This document shows, piece by piece, positions 58,401 to 60,500 of a stretch of 64,000 nt of DNA. A program made the position numbers and the translations under genes. A model generated the notes under the pieces. That model worked only from the letters and a program-made list of their open reading frames with translations, ran no database searches and had not been told where the DNA came from. Source of the DNA: Paracentrotus lividus (taxonomy: Eukaryota; Echinodermata; Echinoidea; Camarodonta; Echinidae); NCBI GenBank assembly GCA_940671915.1, contig CALNVZ010003426.1, forward strand, positions 14,810,185-14,874,184, written 5' to 3'. Every line of letters starts with the position of its first letter. Position 1 is the stretch's first letter.

Positions 58401-60500
58401 AGCTGACAAAAAAGCAACTCCATCATGAATAACATAGCATAACTTTTTAACGAAAATGTATTCCGCTTAATAACTTGGCAGGGGTGTTGCTACACATATT
58501 GACTACATTTTGGATGAAAATGAGATAAATCTGTAGAGTCAGGCATGAATGAGCACACGTCAAAGACAAAATCATCTCTTTTCAAAAGTATTAGGAGGCC
58601 TTTTTAGGTCTGTCAGTGGCAATTTACTCTTTGATGTGTACTCATTCATGCATTACTGGATGAGTCGATCTAATTTTCATACAAAATGTAGTCAATATGT
58701 GTAACAACACCCCTGCCAAGTTATTAAGCGGAAGACATTTTCGTTAAAAAGTTATGATATTTTATTCATGATAGAGTTGCTTTTTTTTTTGTCAGCTTTT
58801 GTTGTTTCAATTTCATCCCCACCCTGGCACAATTCGAAATTTGCATGTTCGCAAACAATGCGTCTTGTTCATCCAAGCGTAAAGACATAACACACAAAAA
58901 TGGTACCAGAAGATGCAGGAGGAGTTACTCTTTCAGAATATGTGAAATAATTTAGGGTTGATAAATTGGTTTTCTTTTTATTAACATTTTCCTAGGTGTA
59001 AAGTTTTTTTTTACTCACTAGGTAGACACGAAATTGACGTAAAGAGGACTATTTATGAACTGCCAAGTATCGTATTCAAGAAATTATTTTTCAAAGTTAT
59101 AAGTTCCAACCCCCCCCCCCCTCCCGACTAAAGCTCGTTTAGCAATTTTTTAAAGAACGGGCTAGGACGTTATAGAACTACCTCAGTGTGACGGCCCCTT
59201 TAAGGAATTAAAAATTCAAAGTATTGACCAGTGACGGAAAAACCCAAATAAAATGACGAGTATTAACCTATTGTGTGTGCGTCGTGAGAGGGCCGCCTAG
59301 CGAATTGCGATCAAACGAGTGGCTCTTTAAACATATCGAAATATTTAAGGTCCGTTGTTTGGTGATGACAAAATGCACAATGCACGGAACGGTCCAAATT
59401 TAATGTGTTTATGACCGGACCCCCCCCCCCCCCCCACTCCCGTCAATATTAATTTGTGTGTATTGTTGTGGTCATAACCTTGGGGGAATATGACTCCTAT
59501 CAGATAGAGATAATTCTCTCTTCTTTTAACAGATAATCAGATGTAGTAGGCATATTCCAGAATGACAGACATCAATTATCTTTATAATTTCTATTATGAA
59601 AAACGAAAAATGTCCAAAAAAAATTTTTTTTTTTTTTTTTTTGAAAACAAAAATAGAACCAAAATTATTATATTTAGAAAACTAACTATATAATTTTCTT
59701 CGAAATACAATTTTGTGTCAAATGGGGCACTCTTTGGACGCCCCCGCTTGTAGGGGCTCGGCAGACGTTCACTTTGGTAAATGTGGGTTTATTGTAAATG
59801 GGGTCCAATACTTGGGTTCCTGTACGTCGTTCTGTTGATCTAAATTCACATAGCTGATGAACTAAACATAATTCTGAGATCCCTATAAACAGTATTATAA
59901 TCTTACATGGTAGCTATTTTAGCTCGTCTTATGCATCAAGGAAATGCGATTTCGAGATGGCATCGAATTCATAGTGGGACCAAAGAAACCTGATTCTCAG
60001 AATTAATCTTGGGTCGCATGTGCAAGCACAACAAAAATTGATTTAATTGATATAATTATCGTTAGCATTTGTAAATGTATGGTTATAATTATTATTACTG
60101 TTATTGTAACGTTATTATATATTTTTAATATGAATATTTTTATAATGATTCATAAGTCATACATAACTTTATATACAAAAAATAATGATACATGCAGAAA
60201 GGATGGAAAGAACGTTGGTTAAGAATTGCAAAGAAATGTACAGAGAGGATGTTAAAAAGAAAACAATACACAACGCATGTTAGCTATGATGAAATACTAA
60301 AGAACTGGGAAGGTGTATAGTTGTAATTTCATGTAATTTACTATGATATGGTTGCTATTTTAGAATAGGATATTGGTATTAGTACCAAGTGAATAAGTTG
60401 TTCTATACTTACCTCCAGATTGGCAATGGACAACGTGTAAACAAATCACAATCTCTAGCACTAAGATATGAAGTACCCATGCACAGTTCTTTCTCTCCAT
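1090..60500 (-). CDS. Adhesion-class GPCR with SRCR, HYR, EGF and Ig domains (26 exons placed, 3' part outside window)
   Basis: Seen: GT/AG-bordered exons on the minus strand at 60413-60500, 53941-54003, 52724-52771, 48470-48790, 46414-46476, 43678-43998, 42889-42939, 42307-42369, 40648-40971, 39846-40178, 38477-38509, 37685-37924, 36506-36745, 35804-36034, 29109-29240, 28248-28499, 27375-27466, 26409-26649, 25490-25615, 23103-23224, 20162-20314, 17838-18023, 16128-16517, 14095-14310, about 1942-2042 and 1090-1373. The first 24 total 4,329 nt, exactly 1,443 codons, with matching phases. Domain order: signal peptide, linkers, 4 SRCR (with linkers between the first three), 3 HYR, EGF, Ig, unassigned segment, HRM-like, GAIN, GPS, 7TM. 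Known: adhesion GPCRs self-cleave at the GPS and signal through the 7TM bundle; SRCR, HYR, EGF and Ig modules bind extracellular ligands. Inferred: a large cell-surface receptor, perhaps for adhesion or microbial/self ligand recognition. No stop, terminal exon or second start was seen between the parts, but only cDNA would prove one transcript. TM4-7 are missing because the window ends. Confidence 0.85.
1942..2058 (-). CDS. TM1 exon, adhesion GPCR
   Basis: Encodes YKILTYIGCSISILSLLV plus TLGTYL, the TM1 of secretin/adhesion GPCRs, ending phase 2 at a GTGAGA donor. The best-looking acceptor (TTTTATTTTGTAG, exon to 2058) would need phase 2 input, but the GPS exon ends phase 0. Using the weaker acceptor GGGAAG (exon to 2042) gives phase 0 and a normal-length link (LTSFAVLM joined to KQASDEAY). 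Otherwise a small exon is missing in the intervening 12 kb, which includes a sequence gap. Confidence 0.85.
3078..3250 (+). repeat. Module copy 1 (paired with 12491-13545)
   Basis: Runs from GAATATGTATGCGACT through TTTGATTTCGGTGAGTTTGG to GTATGTAATA. The same module, in the same direction, is at 12491-13545, where it is interrupted by an assembly gap. The copies diverge right after GTATGTAATA. Confidence 0.75.
3268..3352 (+). repeat. Left arm of an inverted repeat with 6716-6800
   Basis: TGTCCGGGATGCG, a T run, then CACCACTGTTCTGCCATTTA and GCTCGCGAGCGAGTCTA. Found in reverse complement at 6716-6800, so the two may be the termini of one insertion of about 3.5 kb. Confidence 0.7.
3925..4320. 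repeat. Copy of a repeat family also at 62240-62640
   Basis: GAGCAGCTCGATCTCC, GTATGCAAATTCC and TCAAAATTTTAAATAATCAT with GTCGATTTTCTTCAAGC align with the 62.2-62.6 kb copy. The TGACGTCA palindromes of that copy are degraded here. Confidence 0.55.
4328..4564. mobile_element. Short TIR element (MITE), copy 1
   Basis: Ends TGCTGCAGTCACACAGACAC and, reversed, GTGTCTGTGTGACTGTAGCA; interior contains GGACGCAACCGGACGTAACT. A second copy lies at 25214-25466. Flanking TA is consistent with a TA or TAA target duplication. Non-coding, about 235 bp. Confidence 0.8.
4740..6440. repeat. Inverted and tandem array of a ~240-bp unit
   Basis: 4975-5230 is mirrored by 5630-5900 (GTGCACCTTAAACTATG against CATAGTTTAAGGTGCA, GGTTTTTGCCATTTTACGCA against its reverse). 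From 5870 to 6400 the unit recurs in tandem (CATTCAAAATCCATGTCA, GAATAGTTGCGAATTGGC, CAAAAACGCGCTGA). A fold-back repeat with an internal array; no coding capacity. Confidence 0.7.
6716..6800 (-). repeat. Right arm of the inverted repeat with 3268-3352
   Basis: Reverse complement of 3268-3352, including the A run, the CAGAACAGTGG core and CGTCCGGGATA. Confidence 0.7.
7125..7960 (+). pseudogene. gag remnant with CCHC zinc knuckle
   Basis: Two overlapping frames (7125-7412 and 7402-7839) give a retrotransposon gag capsid-like sequence (FSSFERIARNLDWDE; FKKSVPPGVRTYLEDHK). The frame change is near 7405. The knuckle at 7895-7935 has the C-x2-C-x4-H-x4-C spacing, and is in a third frame. Confidence 0.75.
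8165..8474 (+). pseudogene. Retroviral-type aspartic protease remnant
   Basis: VLRDTGST at about 8180-8205 is the catalytic D-T-G-S loop; FLLGNDVAGG near 8392-8421 is the second conserved strand. A frame break separates the two parts near 8260-8280. Confidence 0.7.
8603..9670 (+). pseudogene. Integrase remnant placed before RT
   Basis: FWPGMRKDVAQYCRTCHACQ (zinc-binding end) then the catalytic core: first Asp in LIDCVGPLP (about 8830), second in SDQGTNF (about 9008), Glu in HPQSQGALERY (about 9092). The C-terminal HINMLKEYHG at about 9620 is the end of the gypsy integrase. Frameshifts occur near 8930, 9050, 9315 and 9570. Confidence 0.82.
9880..10530 (+). pseudogene. Reverse transcriptase remnant
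   Basis: QAPYRLHPHKKALV, WSSPIVLDPKSDGSQRFCID and YWQVPLS mark a Ty3/gypsy RT. The catalytic Asp of motif A is replaced (KINL instead of KIDL), and the Y-x-D-D box has lost one Asp (YIDVLVF), so activity is impossible. A frameshift is near 10262 and another near 10330. Confidence 0.85.
10573..11170 (+). pseudogene. RNase H remnant
   Basis: LATDASDQGVGAVLLQ (catalytic Asp near 10815), then EKECLSLVLAVQHFAVYL, HNDHNPLTFL and AGKDNVLADALSRV with a stop at 11168. The usual end of a Ty3/gypsy RNase H. A frameshift is near 10905. Confidence 0.85.
11184..11402 (+). repeat. ~22-bp minisatellite after the retrotransposon
   Basis: About nine imperfect units of GCCAAGGACAATGTTAGCGG. The unit matches the coding end of RNase H at 11125-11154 (GCGGGAAAGGACAATGTT), and the last unit is followed by bases like those after the RNase H match. 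It probably arose by repeated duplication of that short coding tail. Confidence 0.85.
11403..12490. other. Intron sequence, nothing recognised
   Basis: AT-rich, with a few short poly-T tracts. No LTR matching the sequence upstream of the gag remnant was found. Confidence 0.4.
12491..13545 (+). repeat. Module copy 2 with internal assembly gap
   Basis: Matches 3078-3250 on both sides of the gap: it stops at TGCTGTTTCAT plus AGAA on the left and resumes at ATGACTGTTCTTTTG on the right. Relative to copy 1, the gap is therefore an insertion of about 870 bases. Confidence 0.75.
12572..13440. other. Assembly gap, 869 N
   Basis: Run of N inside module copy 2. An apparent open frame across it is an artefact of the N. 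Confidence 0.97.
14095..14310 (-). CDS. GPS exon with intact H-L-T cleavage site, adhesion GPCR
   Basis: A 216-nt phase 0-0 exon, residues about 1372-1443. GPS hallmarks: PICSFWDEY, GDWSKKGCYLL, then IVCGCDHLTSFAVLM, i.e. the four conserved cysteines, both tryptophans and the H-L-T triad (codons at + positions 121-113 of 14,0xx: 14121-14113). Autoproteolysis between Leu and Thr is expected and would leave a tethered agonist starting TSFAVLM. Acceptor TACCTACAG, donor GTAAGT. Confidence 0.93.
14420..15738. mobile_element. Fold-back element with mariner-like ends
   Basis: Ends CAGGGTGTATCAATAAAAAC and its reverse with TA on both sides (14418-14419, 15739-15740). Arms of about 600 nt are near-mirror images, including ATTG repeats at 14878-14910 against the reverse at 15255-15285. 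No coding capacity. It lies in the intron between the GAIN exon 16128-16517 and the GPS exon. Confidence 0.85.
16128..16517 (-). CDS. GAIN domain exon 3 (subdomain B), adhesion GPCR
   Basis: A 390-nt phase 0-0 exon, residues about 1242-1371, acceptor CTCCTTGTCAG, donor GTACGA. Carries the beta-rich GAIN-B: DIPPSVASAVLSSIP, a long Thr/Ser/Asn-rich loop, THVISLSIGPEKL and the ENITFTFTQLE strand just before the GPS. The last strand is the 'pv.itf.h' element common to adhesion GPCRs. Confidence 0.85.
16895..17769. mobile_element. TIR element GGGGAGACTGGGGTA, TA-flanked
   Basis: Left end GGGGAGACTGGGGTAGTTAT, right end the reverse complement of GGGGAGACTGGGGTAATTAT, both bordered by TA. Internal GGGCCATAATTACCCC words recur. 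No reading frame. A single-ended relative is at 31813. Confidence 0.85.
17838..18023 (-). CDS. GAIN domain exon 2, adhesion GPCR
   Basis: A 186-nt phase 0-0 exon, residues about 1180-1241, acceptor AAAATTACAG, donor GTAGGC. Helical GAIN-A sequence: VTESIVAIVSNI, then SGLVDLLEKQI and the start of GAIN-B strands (VKTPNIAVM). The neighbouring intron holds a TA-flanked element at 16895-17769. Confidence 0.8.
18174..19733. mobile_element. CAGGCCCGTAAC element, copy 1
   Basis: Starts CAGGCCCGTAACCAGG and ends TCCTAGTTAACAGGGCCTG, an imperfect TIR. Contains poly-A, a GGTGTGACCCC stretch and several blocks based on GCTCGCGCTTTCGCGCTCGC. Full-length relatives: 44229-45762 (close) and 50042-51577 (more diverged). 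No transposase seen. Confidence 0.85.
19734..20161. other. Intron sequence, nothing recognised
   Basis: Ordinary AT-rich intron up to the donor of the GAIN exon. Confidence 0.4.
20162..20314 (-). CDS. GAIN domain exon 1, adhesion GPCR
   Basis: A 153-nt phase 0-0 exon, residues about 1129-1179, acceptor ATCAATGAAG, donor GTATCA. Amphipathic helices with SDDIASVKNLTTRL are typical of the GAIN subdomain A ('L..ll.....l...di'). An alternative acceptor at ATTTCAG inside the exon would give the wrong phase. Confidence 0.7.
22394..22566. repeat. Near-perfect 173-nt hairpin inside FB-A copy 1
   Basis: Arms of about 75 nt (AGACAATTAATTTTATTCAT ... GCAACTGCTGTG and its reverse) with a loop of about 24 nt. 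Both arms are followed by similar AT-rich ends. Looks like a small MITE; arms are too long and perfect for a typical miRNA precursor. Confidence 0.8.
22605..22902 (-). mobile_element. tRNA-derived SINE
   Basis: On the minus strand a tRNA-like head has an A-box-like TGGTCGAGTGG (about 22882-22892) and a B-box-like GTTTCGAATCC (about 22837-22847). The body follows, then a TATATAGCGC-type segment and a (TTA)n tail at 22605-22622. About 300 bp. A related head fragment is at 40574-40620. Confidence 0.72.
23103..23224 (-). CDS. HRM-like segment exon 2 and GAIN start, adhesion GPCR
   Basis: A 122-nt exon (phase 1 to 0), residues about 1088-1128. GRAKCVGDLISQSTWDP...NCGPF matches the G.A.R.C....W.....C half of the HRM motif; it runs into LLNEISQ, the first GAIN helix. 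Acceptor TACTTTCCAG, donor GTACAG. Confidence 0.75.
23387..25030. mobile_element. Fold-back family FB-A, copy 2
   Basis: Right terminus GAAATAGGGGGAGCTTACTT and TTGTGTTGTGTTTATA is intact; the left arm stops at about 23387, so this end is truncated. Centre near 24050. Arms match copies 1 and 3 (ACACGTGTCAA, GAGGCGTGAAA and GTGAACTTCAAAAAATG words). Confidence 0.78.
25214..25466. mobile_element. Short TIR element (MITE), copy 2
   Basis: TGCTACAGTCACACAGACAC at the left, its reverse at the right, with TAA on both sides. Same interior as 4328-4564 (GGACGCAATCGGACGTAACT) except for a longer A run at 25381. Confidence 0.85.
25490..25615 (-). CDS. HRM-like segment exon 1, adhesion GPCR
   Basis: A 126-nt phase 1-1 exon, residues about 1046-1087, acceptor ATCGTCTACAG, donor GTAAGA. 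Pattern C...TWMSPHFGQIRFPEG...KCPF resembles the C..W....G.i.wP...G......CP of hormone-receptor-motif segments found before GAIN domains. Immediately left (25214-25466) lies a small TIR element in the intron. Confidence 0.72.
25616..26408. other. Intron sequence, low complexity only
   Basis: Contains A and T runs (25860, 26215) and a C run near 25910. No exon or repeat family recognised. Confidence 0.4.
26409..26649 (-). CDS. Unassigned segment exon b (phase 0 to 1), adhesion GPCR
   Basis: A 241-nt exon, residues about 966-1045, acceptor CAGATTCAG, donor GTAAGT. Two cysteines (VICKNF and TDCIIYIK) and a helix-like FEEYNLMEDIANKTG. No family recognised; SEA-like is possible from context. N-glycosylation motifs NFT and NLT are present. 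Confidence 0.65.
26650..27374. other. Intron sequence with AATTC repeats
   Basis: AATTCAATTCAATTCAAT at 27117-27135; the rest is not recognised. Confidence 0.4.
27375..27466 (-). CDS. Unassigned segment exon a (phase 1 to 0), adhesion GPCR
   Basis: A 92-nt exon with a TTCCTTTACAG acceptor and a GTAAGT donor, encoding about 31 residues rich in Asn, Ile and Thr, with several N-x-S/T sites (NLTN, NTT, NIS). It breaks the run of phase 1-1 exons. With the next exon it forms a segment of about 110 residues between Ig and HRM-like regions. A SEA-like fold would suit the position and the Ile/Thr-rich content, but I cannot demonstrate it. Confidence 0.6.
27515..27990 (-). repeat. Two tandem tRNA-like repeat units
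   Basis: About 290-bp duplication. Each unit has a minus-strand tRNA-like head (TAGCTCACTTGATAGAGC near 27600-27625; a B-box-like GGATTCGAATC near 27855-27866) followed by related sequence ending GTGATCAGAAG. Probably SINE-derived; not functional tRNA genes. Confidence 0.55.
28248..28499 (-). CDS. Ig-like domain exon, adhesion GPCR
   Basis: A 252-nt phase 1-1 exon, residues about 851-934. Ig pattern: VGVHPQSQTVEIGTNMNLTC, the YQWYKD tryptophan strand, LLYIANVSVSDIGYYFC (the D-x-G-Y-Y-x-C of strand F), then VASVYIK. Closest to I-set/C2 Ig. Ig domains next to the GAIN are known in several adhesion GPCR groups. Acceptor AAACATAG, donor GTAAGC. Confidence 0.87.
28500..29108. other. Intron between EGF and Ig exons
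   Basis: A G run at 28828-28838; otherwise nothing recognised. Confidence 0.4.
29109..29240 (-). CDS. EGF-like domain exon, adhesion GPCR
   Basis: A 132-nt phase 1-1 exon, residues about 807-850, with all six EGF cysteines in order (DPC, PCVNGRC, YECVC, KNC) and the G-Q-Y-E-C-V-C and Y-E-G-K-N-C signatures. No calcium-binding D-x-D/N-E start is seen. Acceptor AACTGCAG, donor GTAAGT. Confidence 0.88.
29902..30402. repeat. Two-unit repeat with GACGTCTCC words
   Basis: GGTGGTAAGTCTTGTCATGA starts the block; a second unit begins near 30222 (ACTTGTCATAAGACGG) and it ends AGATACCACCCTT. Each unit has GAGACTAGTTTG and CGCAGACGTCT-type words. The ends are inverted relative to each other (GGTGGTA / TACCACC). 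Confidence 0.6.
30475..31800. mobile_element. Fold-back family FB-A, copy 3
   Basis: Right terminus GAAATAGGGGGAACTT and TTGTGTTGTGTTTA intact; left arm truncated near 30475. Mirror words TTTCACGCCTCATAGGGCAC against GTGCCCACTGAGGCGTGAAA. Same family as 20992 and 23387. Confidence 0.78.
31813..32165. repeat. Single-ended GGGGAGACCGGGG repeat fragment
   Basis: Starts TAGGGGAGACCGGGGACAAT and has several CAATTGTAACAC words, then (ATT)n at 32120-32160. Related in style to the element at 16895 but no matching right end was found. Confidence 0.5.
32166..32420. repeat. Mariner-like repeat end fragment
   Basis: TACCGTGTGTCTCAAAAAAA resembles the ends at 14420, 46594 and 58174. Only one end is present. 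Confidence 0.4.
32530..32730. repeat. (CA)n microsatellites in a C-rich block
   Basis: ACACACACACACAC at about 32550-32562 and 32690-32703, in a C-rich setting. Confidence 0.85.
32880..32965 (-). repeat. tRNA-like repeat fragment
   Basis: Minus strand GGGTTCGAGTCTTGGTCTAG is a B-box-like end; the A-box side is degenerate. Probably a SINE head fragment. Confidence 0.35.
33660..34400. other. GC-richer intronic stretch
   Basis: Less AT-rich than the rest, with CCTAGCAACG (RFX half-site-like), GATTGGCTGG (inverted CCAAT), GCGATCG and a (CA)n at 34255-34282. No exon with good splice sites and no significant reading frame. It ends at the piggyBac-like insertion. Confidence 0.3.
34401..35161. mobile_element. 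piggyBac-like MITE, TTAA-flanked
   Basis: TTAA target duplication at 34401-34404 and 35158-35161. 16-bp perfect TIRs, CCCTAAAAAGACTGGG and its reverse, followed on each side by a self-complementary G-run/CTCATTCAG/C-run segment. TTAA plus CCCTA termini are the hallmark of piggyBac. Interior AT-rich without a transposase, so non-autonomous. Confidence 0.88.
35162..35803. other. Intron sequence, nothing recognised
   Basis: A G run at 35398-35411; no exon seen before the HYR3 donor. Confidence 0.4.
35804..36034 (-). CDS. HYR domain 3 exon, adhesion GPCR
   Basis: A 231-nt phase 1-1 exon, residues about 730-806. Starts DEEPPTWVC, then PPVEDNTDKDPTISC, LGDTSITCQAEDVSGN and CTFVFTVQG, fitting the HYR pattern with a shortened first half. 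It ends at a GTAAAA donor, so the transcript must continue; the next exon found (EGF) is 6.5 kb further on. Confidence 0.85.
36035..36505. other. Intron between HYR2 and HYR3
   Basis: Short (GAT)n at 36408-36423; nothing else. Confidence 0.4.
36506..36745 (-). CDS. HYR domain 2 exon, adhesion GPCR
   Basis: A 240-nt phase 1-1 exon, residues about 650-729. Starts DNEAPKLDCPDV, then a Ser/Thr-rich stretch, SVSDNANRNPVVTC, the FGLGETNVTCEATD core and CSFVVAVRG. The most canonical HYR of the three. Acceptor TTTTCCAAG, donor GTTAGA. Confidence 0.87.
37486..37632. repeat. Small inverted repeat (MITE-like)
   Basis: AGTGTCCACACTGTGG on the left and CACACTGTCGGACACTGT on the right, with a mirrored GGGC(C/A)AAAT and CAGTCG interior. 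About 150 bp. Confidence 0.6.
37685..37924 (-). CDS. HYR domain 1 exon, adhesion GPCR
   Basis: A 240-nt phase 1-1 exon, residues about 570-649. Hyalin-repeat pattern: LNCPNQT near the start, a Thr-Asp-Glu-Gly stretch, VSIACTY, the F-x-x-G-V-T-W-V-G-C core and a closing CVFTVTVTG strand. HYR modules are Ig-like folds first seen in the sea-urchin protein hyalin and act in cell adhesion. The phase-correct acceptor is CGAATATAG; the nearby GTAG would break the frame. Confidence 0.82.
38477..38509 (-). CDS. 33-nt linker micro-exon between SRCR4 and HYR1
   Basis: A phase 1-1 micro-exon with a strong TTTTATTTTACAG acceptor and a GTAAGT donor, encoding 11 Ser/Gly/Pro-rich residues (GYSRSNPSST core). 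The splice sites are good and the frame and phase fit both neighbours, but such a short exon cannot be proved from sequence alone. Residues about 559-569. Confidence 0.55.
38653..39030. repeat. Tandem duplication of ~185 bp
   Basis: AAGGCTTGTACACCTAACGG at 38653 recurs as AAGGCTTGCACACCTAACGG at 38835; the two units are about 90% alike by eye, including GAGATAGGCCTATCGC. Confidence 0.85.
39846..40178 (-). CDS. SRCR domain 4 exon, adhesion GPCR
   Basis: A 333-nt phase 1-1 exon, residues about 448-558. Clear SRCR features: LEVRLVDG, WGTVCDDYW, VVCRMLGFFGAA, GSGDILINNVDC, CDHDEDAGADC; six cysteines. It is the most divergent of the four, with Tyr-Trp in place of Gly-Trp after CDD. No linker exon separates it from SRCR3. 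Acceptor TCAATTAAG, donor GTAAAT. Confidence 0.88.
40574..40620 (-). repeat. SINE head fragment
   Basis: Minus strand TTACGATCAAAAGGTACG then GGGTTCGAATCC closely matches the tRNA-like head of the SINE at 22605-22902. Confidence 0.55.
40648..40971 (-). CDS. SRCR domain 3 exon, adhesion GPCR
   Basis: A 324-nt phase 1-1 exon, residues about 340-447. Starts MLEVRLVNK, has WGTVCDDGWD, the usual CRMLGFF after the second cysteine, YGPGSGDILLDEVDC and DAGIVCTG. Six cysteines. More canonical than domains 1 and 2, which have CKMLNESF in place of CRMLGFF. Acceptor CCCTCTAG, donor GTAGGC. Confidence 0.9.
40972..42306. other. Intron before SRCR3, nothing recognised
   Basis: AT-rich; the frames at 41360-41914 have no homology I recognise. 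Confidence 0.4.
42150..42500. repeat. Cassette intron duplicate (pairs with 46300-47040)
   Basis: Around mini-exon B', words such as GATTGGAATATTTCCGAGAGG, AACTGGGCTCCAAATC and GTAGGTAGCGTTGGTGTTAG recur around mini-exon B at 46414. In the 46-kb copy the last word is split by the fold-back at 46594. Confidence 0.75.
42307..42369 (-). CDS. Linker mini-exon B' (second copy), adhesion GPCR
   Basis: A 63-nt phase 1-1 exon with acceptor TACTCGTAG and donor GTAAGT, encoding 21 residues ending IWSPVST plus three residues. Paralogue of 46414-46476. Residues about 319-339, just before SRCR3. Confidence 0.68.
42889..42939 (-). CDS. Linker mini-exon C' (second copy), adhesion GPCR
   Basis: A 51-nt phase 1-1 exon encoding 17 acidic, Thr/Asp-rich residues (TTDDVVTDDW core). 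Acceptor TTAATTTAG, donor GTAGGA. Related to the exon at 53941-54003 in sequence and in the adjoining intron. Residues about 302-318. Confidence 0.6.
43678..43998 (-). CDS. SRCR domain 2 exon, adhesion GPCR
   Basis: A 321-nt phase 1-1 exon, residues about 195-301, with the same SRCR signature and six cysteines as domain 1. Differences from domain 1 cluster in a few spots: after VDG, in the VVAP/LGAH stretch before YGPGSGD, and around the fourth and fifth cysteines. Those are surface-loop positions in SRCR folds generally. Acceptor TTAAATAG, donor GTACAA. Confidence 0.9.
44229..45762. mobile_element. CAGGCCCGTAAC element, copy 2, with 7-bp target duplication
   Basis: Starts CAGCCCGTAACCAGG, ends CCTAGTTACGGGCCTG. 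GTCTTCG is repeated directly at 44222-44228 and 45763-45769. Collinear with 18174-19733 over most of its length. Clusters of GCTCGCGCTTCGCGCTCG. A DNA-transposon-type insertion without a transposase. Confidence 0.9.
46005..46055 (-). pseudogene. Decayed copy of linker mini-exon A
   Basis: About 200 bases here (45960-46160) align with 52690-52900, which contains mini-exon A. The exon core is still recognisable, but the donor (TTAC on the plus strand) has become TTCT and the acceptor (CTGAAG) has become TGTAAGG-like, so it can no longer be spliced. It is a relic of the cassette duplication. Confidence 0.55.
46414..46476 (-). CDS. Linker mini-exon B (first copy), adhesion GPCR
   Basis: A 63-nt phase 1-1 exon, acceptor CATGTAG, donor GTAAGT, encoding 21 residues with the core IWSPVST. 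A paralogous exon with the same core lies at 42307-42369 and several hundred bases of flanking intron align as well. Tyr- and Pro-rich, no known domain. It sits between SRCR1 and SRCR2 (residues about 174-194). Confidence 0.68.
46594..47007. mobile_element. Fold-back with mariner-like ends
   Basis: TA then CAGTGTGTCCCAGAAAGAAC, reversed at the right with TA. Arms mirror each other (TGATGCATGCTTGAATGAGC against GCTCATTGAAGCATGCAT). The AGCAGCCTCG centre is a short loop near 46790. The paralogous intron at 42.4 kb lacks it. Confidence 0.85.
47009..47710. other. Intron with a T run and GT-rich stretch
   Basis: T run at 47137-47153 and GTGTGTGTGT near 47264; no exon or family recognised. Confidence 0.4.
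47711..48257. mobile_element. Fold-back element GTGGTGTTGCATAAAAC
   Basis: GTGGTGTTGCATAAAACTTT at the left, AAGTTTTATGTAACACCAC at the right. An inner inverted pair (TTTTATGCAACGG near 47974, CCGTTGCATAAAAC near 48015) sits at the centre. Non-coding. Confidence 0.8.
48470..48790 (-). CDS. SRCR domain 1 exon, adhesion GPCR
   Basis: A single 321-nt phase 1-1 exon encoding one complete scavenger receptor cysteine-rich domain of 107 residues (about 67-173). It starts FFEVRLVDG, then has the WGTICDDGWD and GSGDILLDEVDC motifs and ends DAGIVCTAG. Six cysteines are present (ICDD, VVCK, VDCT, GRCK, HNCN, IVCT), the group A pattern. SRCR domains bind proteins, lipids or microbial surfaces. This exon is nearly the same as the SRCR exon at 43678-43998, and their flanking introns also align, so the two arose by recent duplication. 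Confidence 0.9.
48791..50041. other. Intron before SRCR1
   Basis: No exon recognised. T run at 49814-49829. Confidence 0.4.
50042..51577. mobile_element. CAGGCCCGTAAC element, copy 3 (diverged interior)
   Basis: CAGGCCCGTAACTAGG to CCTAGTTACGGGCCTG, the best-preserved ends of the three. At least eight blocks of the type GCTCGCGCTTCGCGCTCGC occur (near 50245, 50670, 50750, 50955, 51248, 51335, 51400, 51478). Interior differs from copies 1 and 2. Confidence 0.85.
51613..52574. mobile_element. TIR element CACTGAAAAGATAACTTTG with TTTGTCAT array
   Basis: CACTGAAAAGATAACTTTG at the left, its reverse at 52556-52574. Interior holds more than a dozen TTTGTCAT/ATGACAAA-type words. No reading frame. 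Confidence 0.8.
52724..52771 (-). CDS. Linker mini-exon A, adhesion GPCR
   Basis: A 48-nt phase 1-1 exon with a TTTCAACTTCAG acceptor and a GTAAGT donor. It encodes 16 residues rich in Gly and Ser (core FGGSSSQL), a typical flexible spacer. A decayed paralogue with both splice sites lost lies at about 46005-46055, which supports a cassette duplication. Residues about 51-66. Confidence 0.62.
53670..53781. repeat. Long hairpin (~48-nt arms, ~10-nt loop)
   Basis: GTGGGGCAAGCCATT - loop - AATGGCTTGCCCCAC at the tip, extended by GCGGAAAGAAAG / CTTTCTTTCGGC and AGAGTCGGCGGAA / TTCCGCCGCCTCT. Lies in the intron between mini-exons C and A. The base resembles dispersed words CAGAGGCGGTGGA at 50434 and 50783. 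Confidence 0.8.
53941..54003 (-). CDS. Linker mini-exon C (first copy), adhesion GPCR
   Basis: A 63-nt phase 1-1 exon encoding 21 residues rich in Thr, Glu and Leu with one Cys, bounded by ACTTAAG and GTAATA. No known domain. Its flanking intron is clearly related to the flank of the mini-exon at 42889-42939, which also has the D-V-V/G-V-T type core, so both are copies of one ancestral linker exon. Residues about 30-50 of the precursor. It probably lengthens the stalk between the signal peptide and SRCR1. Confidence 0.6.
54612..55285. mobile_element. Fold-back with mariner-like left end, right side cut by 55292 insertion
   Basis: TACAGAGCGAGTCAATAAAA at the left; 54660-54830 is mirrored by 55149-55285 (GATCCAAATGAAAA, GCGCAGGTGAGATTTTACCG). 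No right end is visible, because the large fold-back begins there. The loop contains CA/TG repeats. Confidence 0.7.
54840..55100. repeat. (CA)n and (TG)n microsatellites
   Basis: ACACACACATGCACACAC-type run at 54860-54905 and GTGTGTGTGTGTGTGTGTGT at 55077-55101. They face each other inside the fold-back, so both may descend from one arm-borne repeat. Confidence 0.9.
55292..59198. mobile_element. 3.9-kb nested fold-back GGGGGCCGTCACACTGAGG
   Basis: Left end GGGGGCCGTCACACTGAGG, right end reverse of GGGGCCGTCACACTGAGGTA. The left arm (55292-55920) is mirrored in three pieces: 56705-56960, about 57880-58173 and 59025-59198. The right arm is split by unrelated sequence (about 56960-57880) and by the element at 58174-59024. 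Inner copies of the GTCACACTGA end near 55880, 56300 and 56750. It occupies intron 1. Confidence 0.8.
58174..59024. mobile_element. Fold-back with mariner-like ends inserted in the larger fold-back
   Basis: TACCGAGTGAGTCAAAAAAA and its reverse (TACTCACTAGGTA end) with TA beside the left end. Arms of about 400 nt mirror each other (CCACCCTGG, GCAAACAATGCGTC). Loop near 58600. It interrupts the sequence ACGCGATA/AGACACGAAATTGACG, which is continuous in the mirrored arm near 55450. Confidence 0.85.
59199..60412. other. Intron 1, remaining part
   Basis: C run at 59420-59436 and T run at 59625-59641. No exon recognised. Confidence 0.4.
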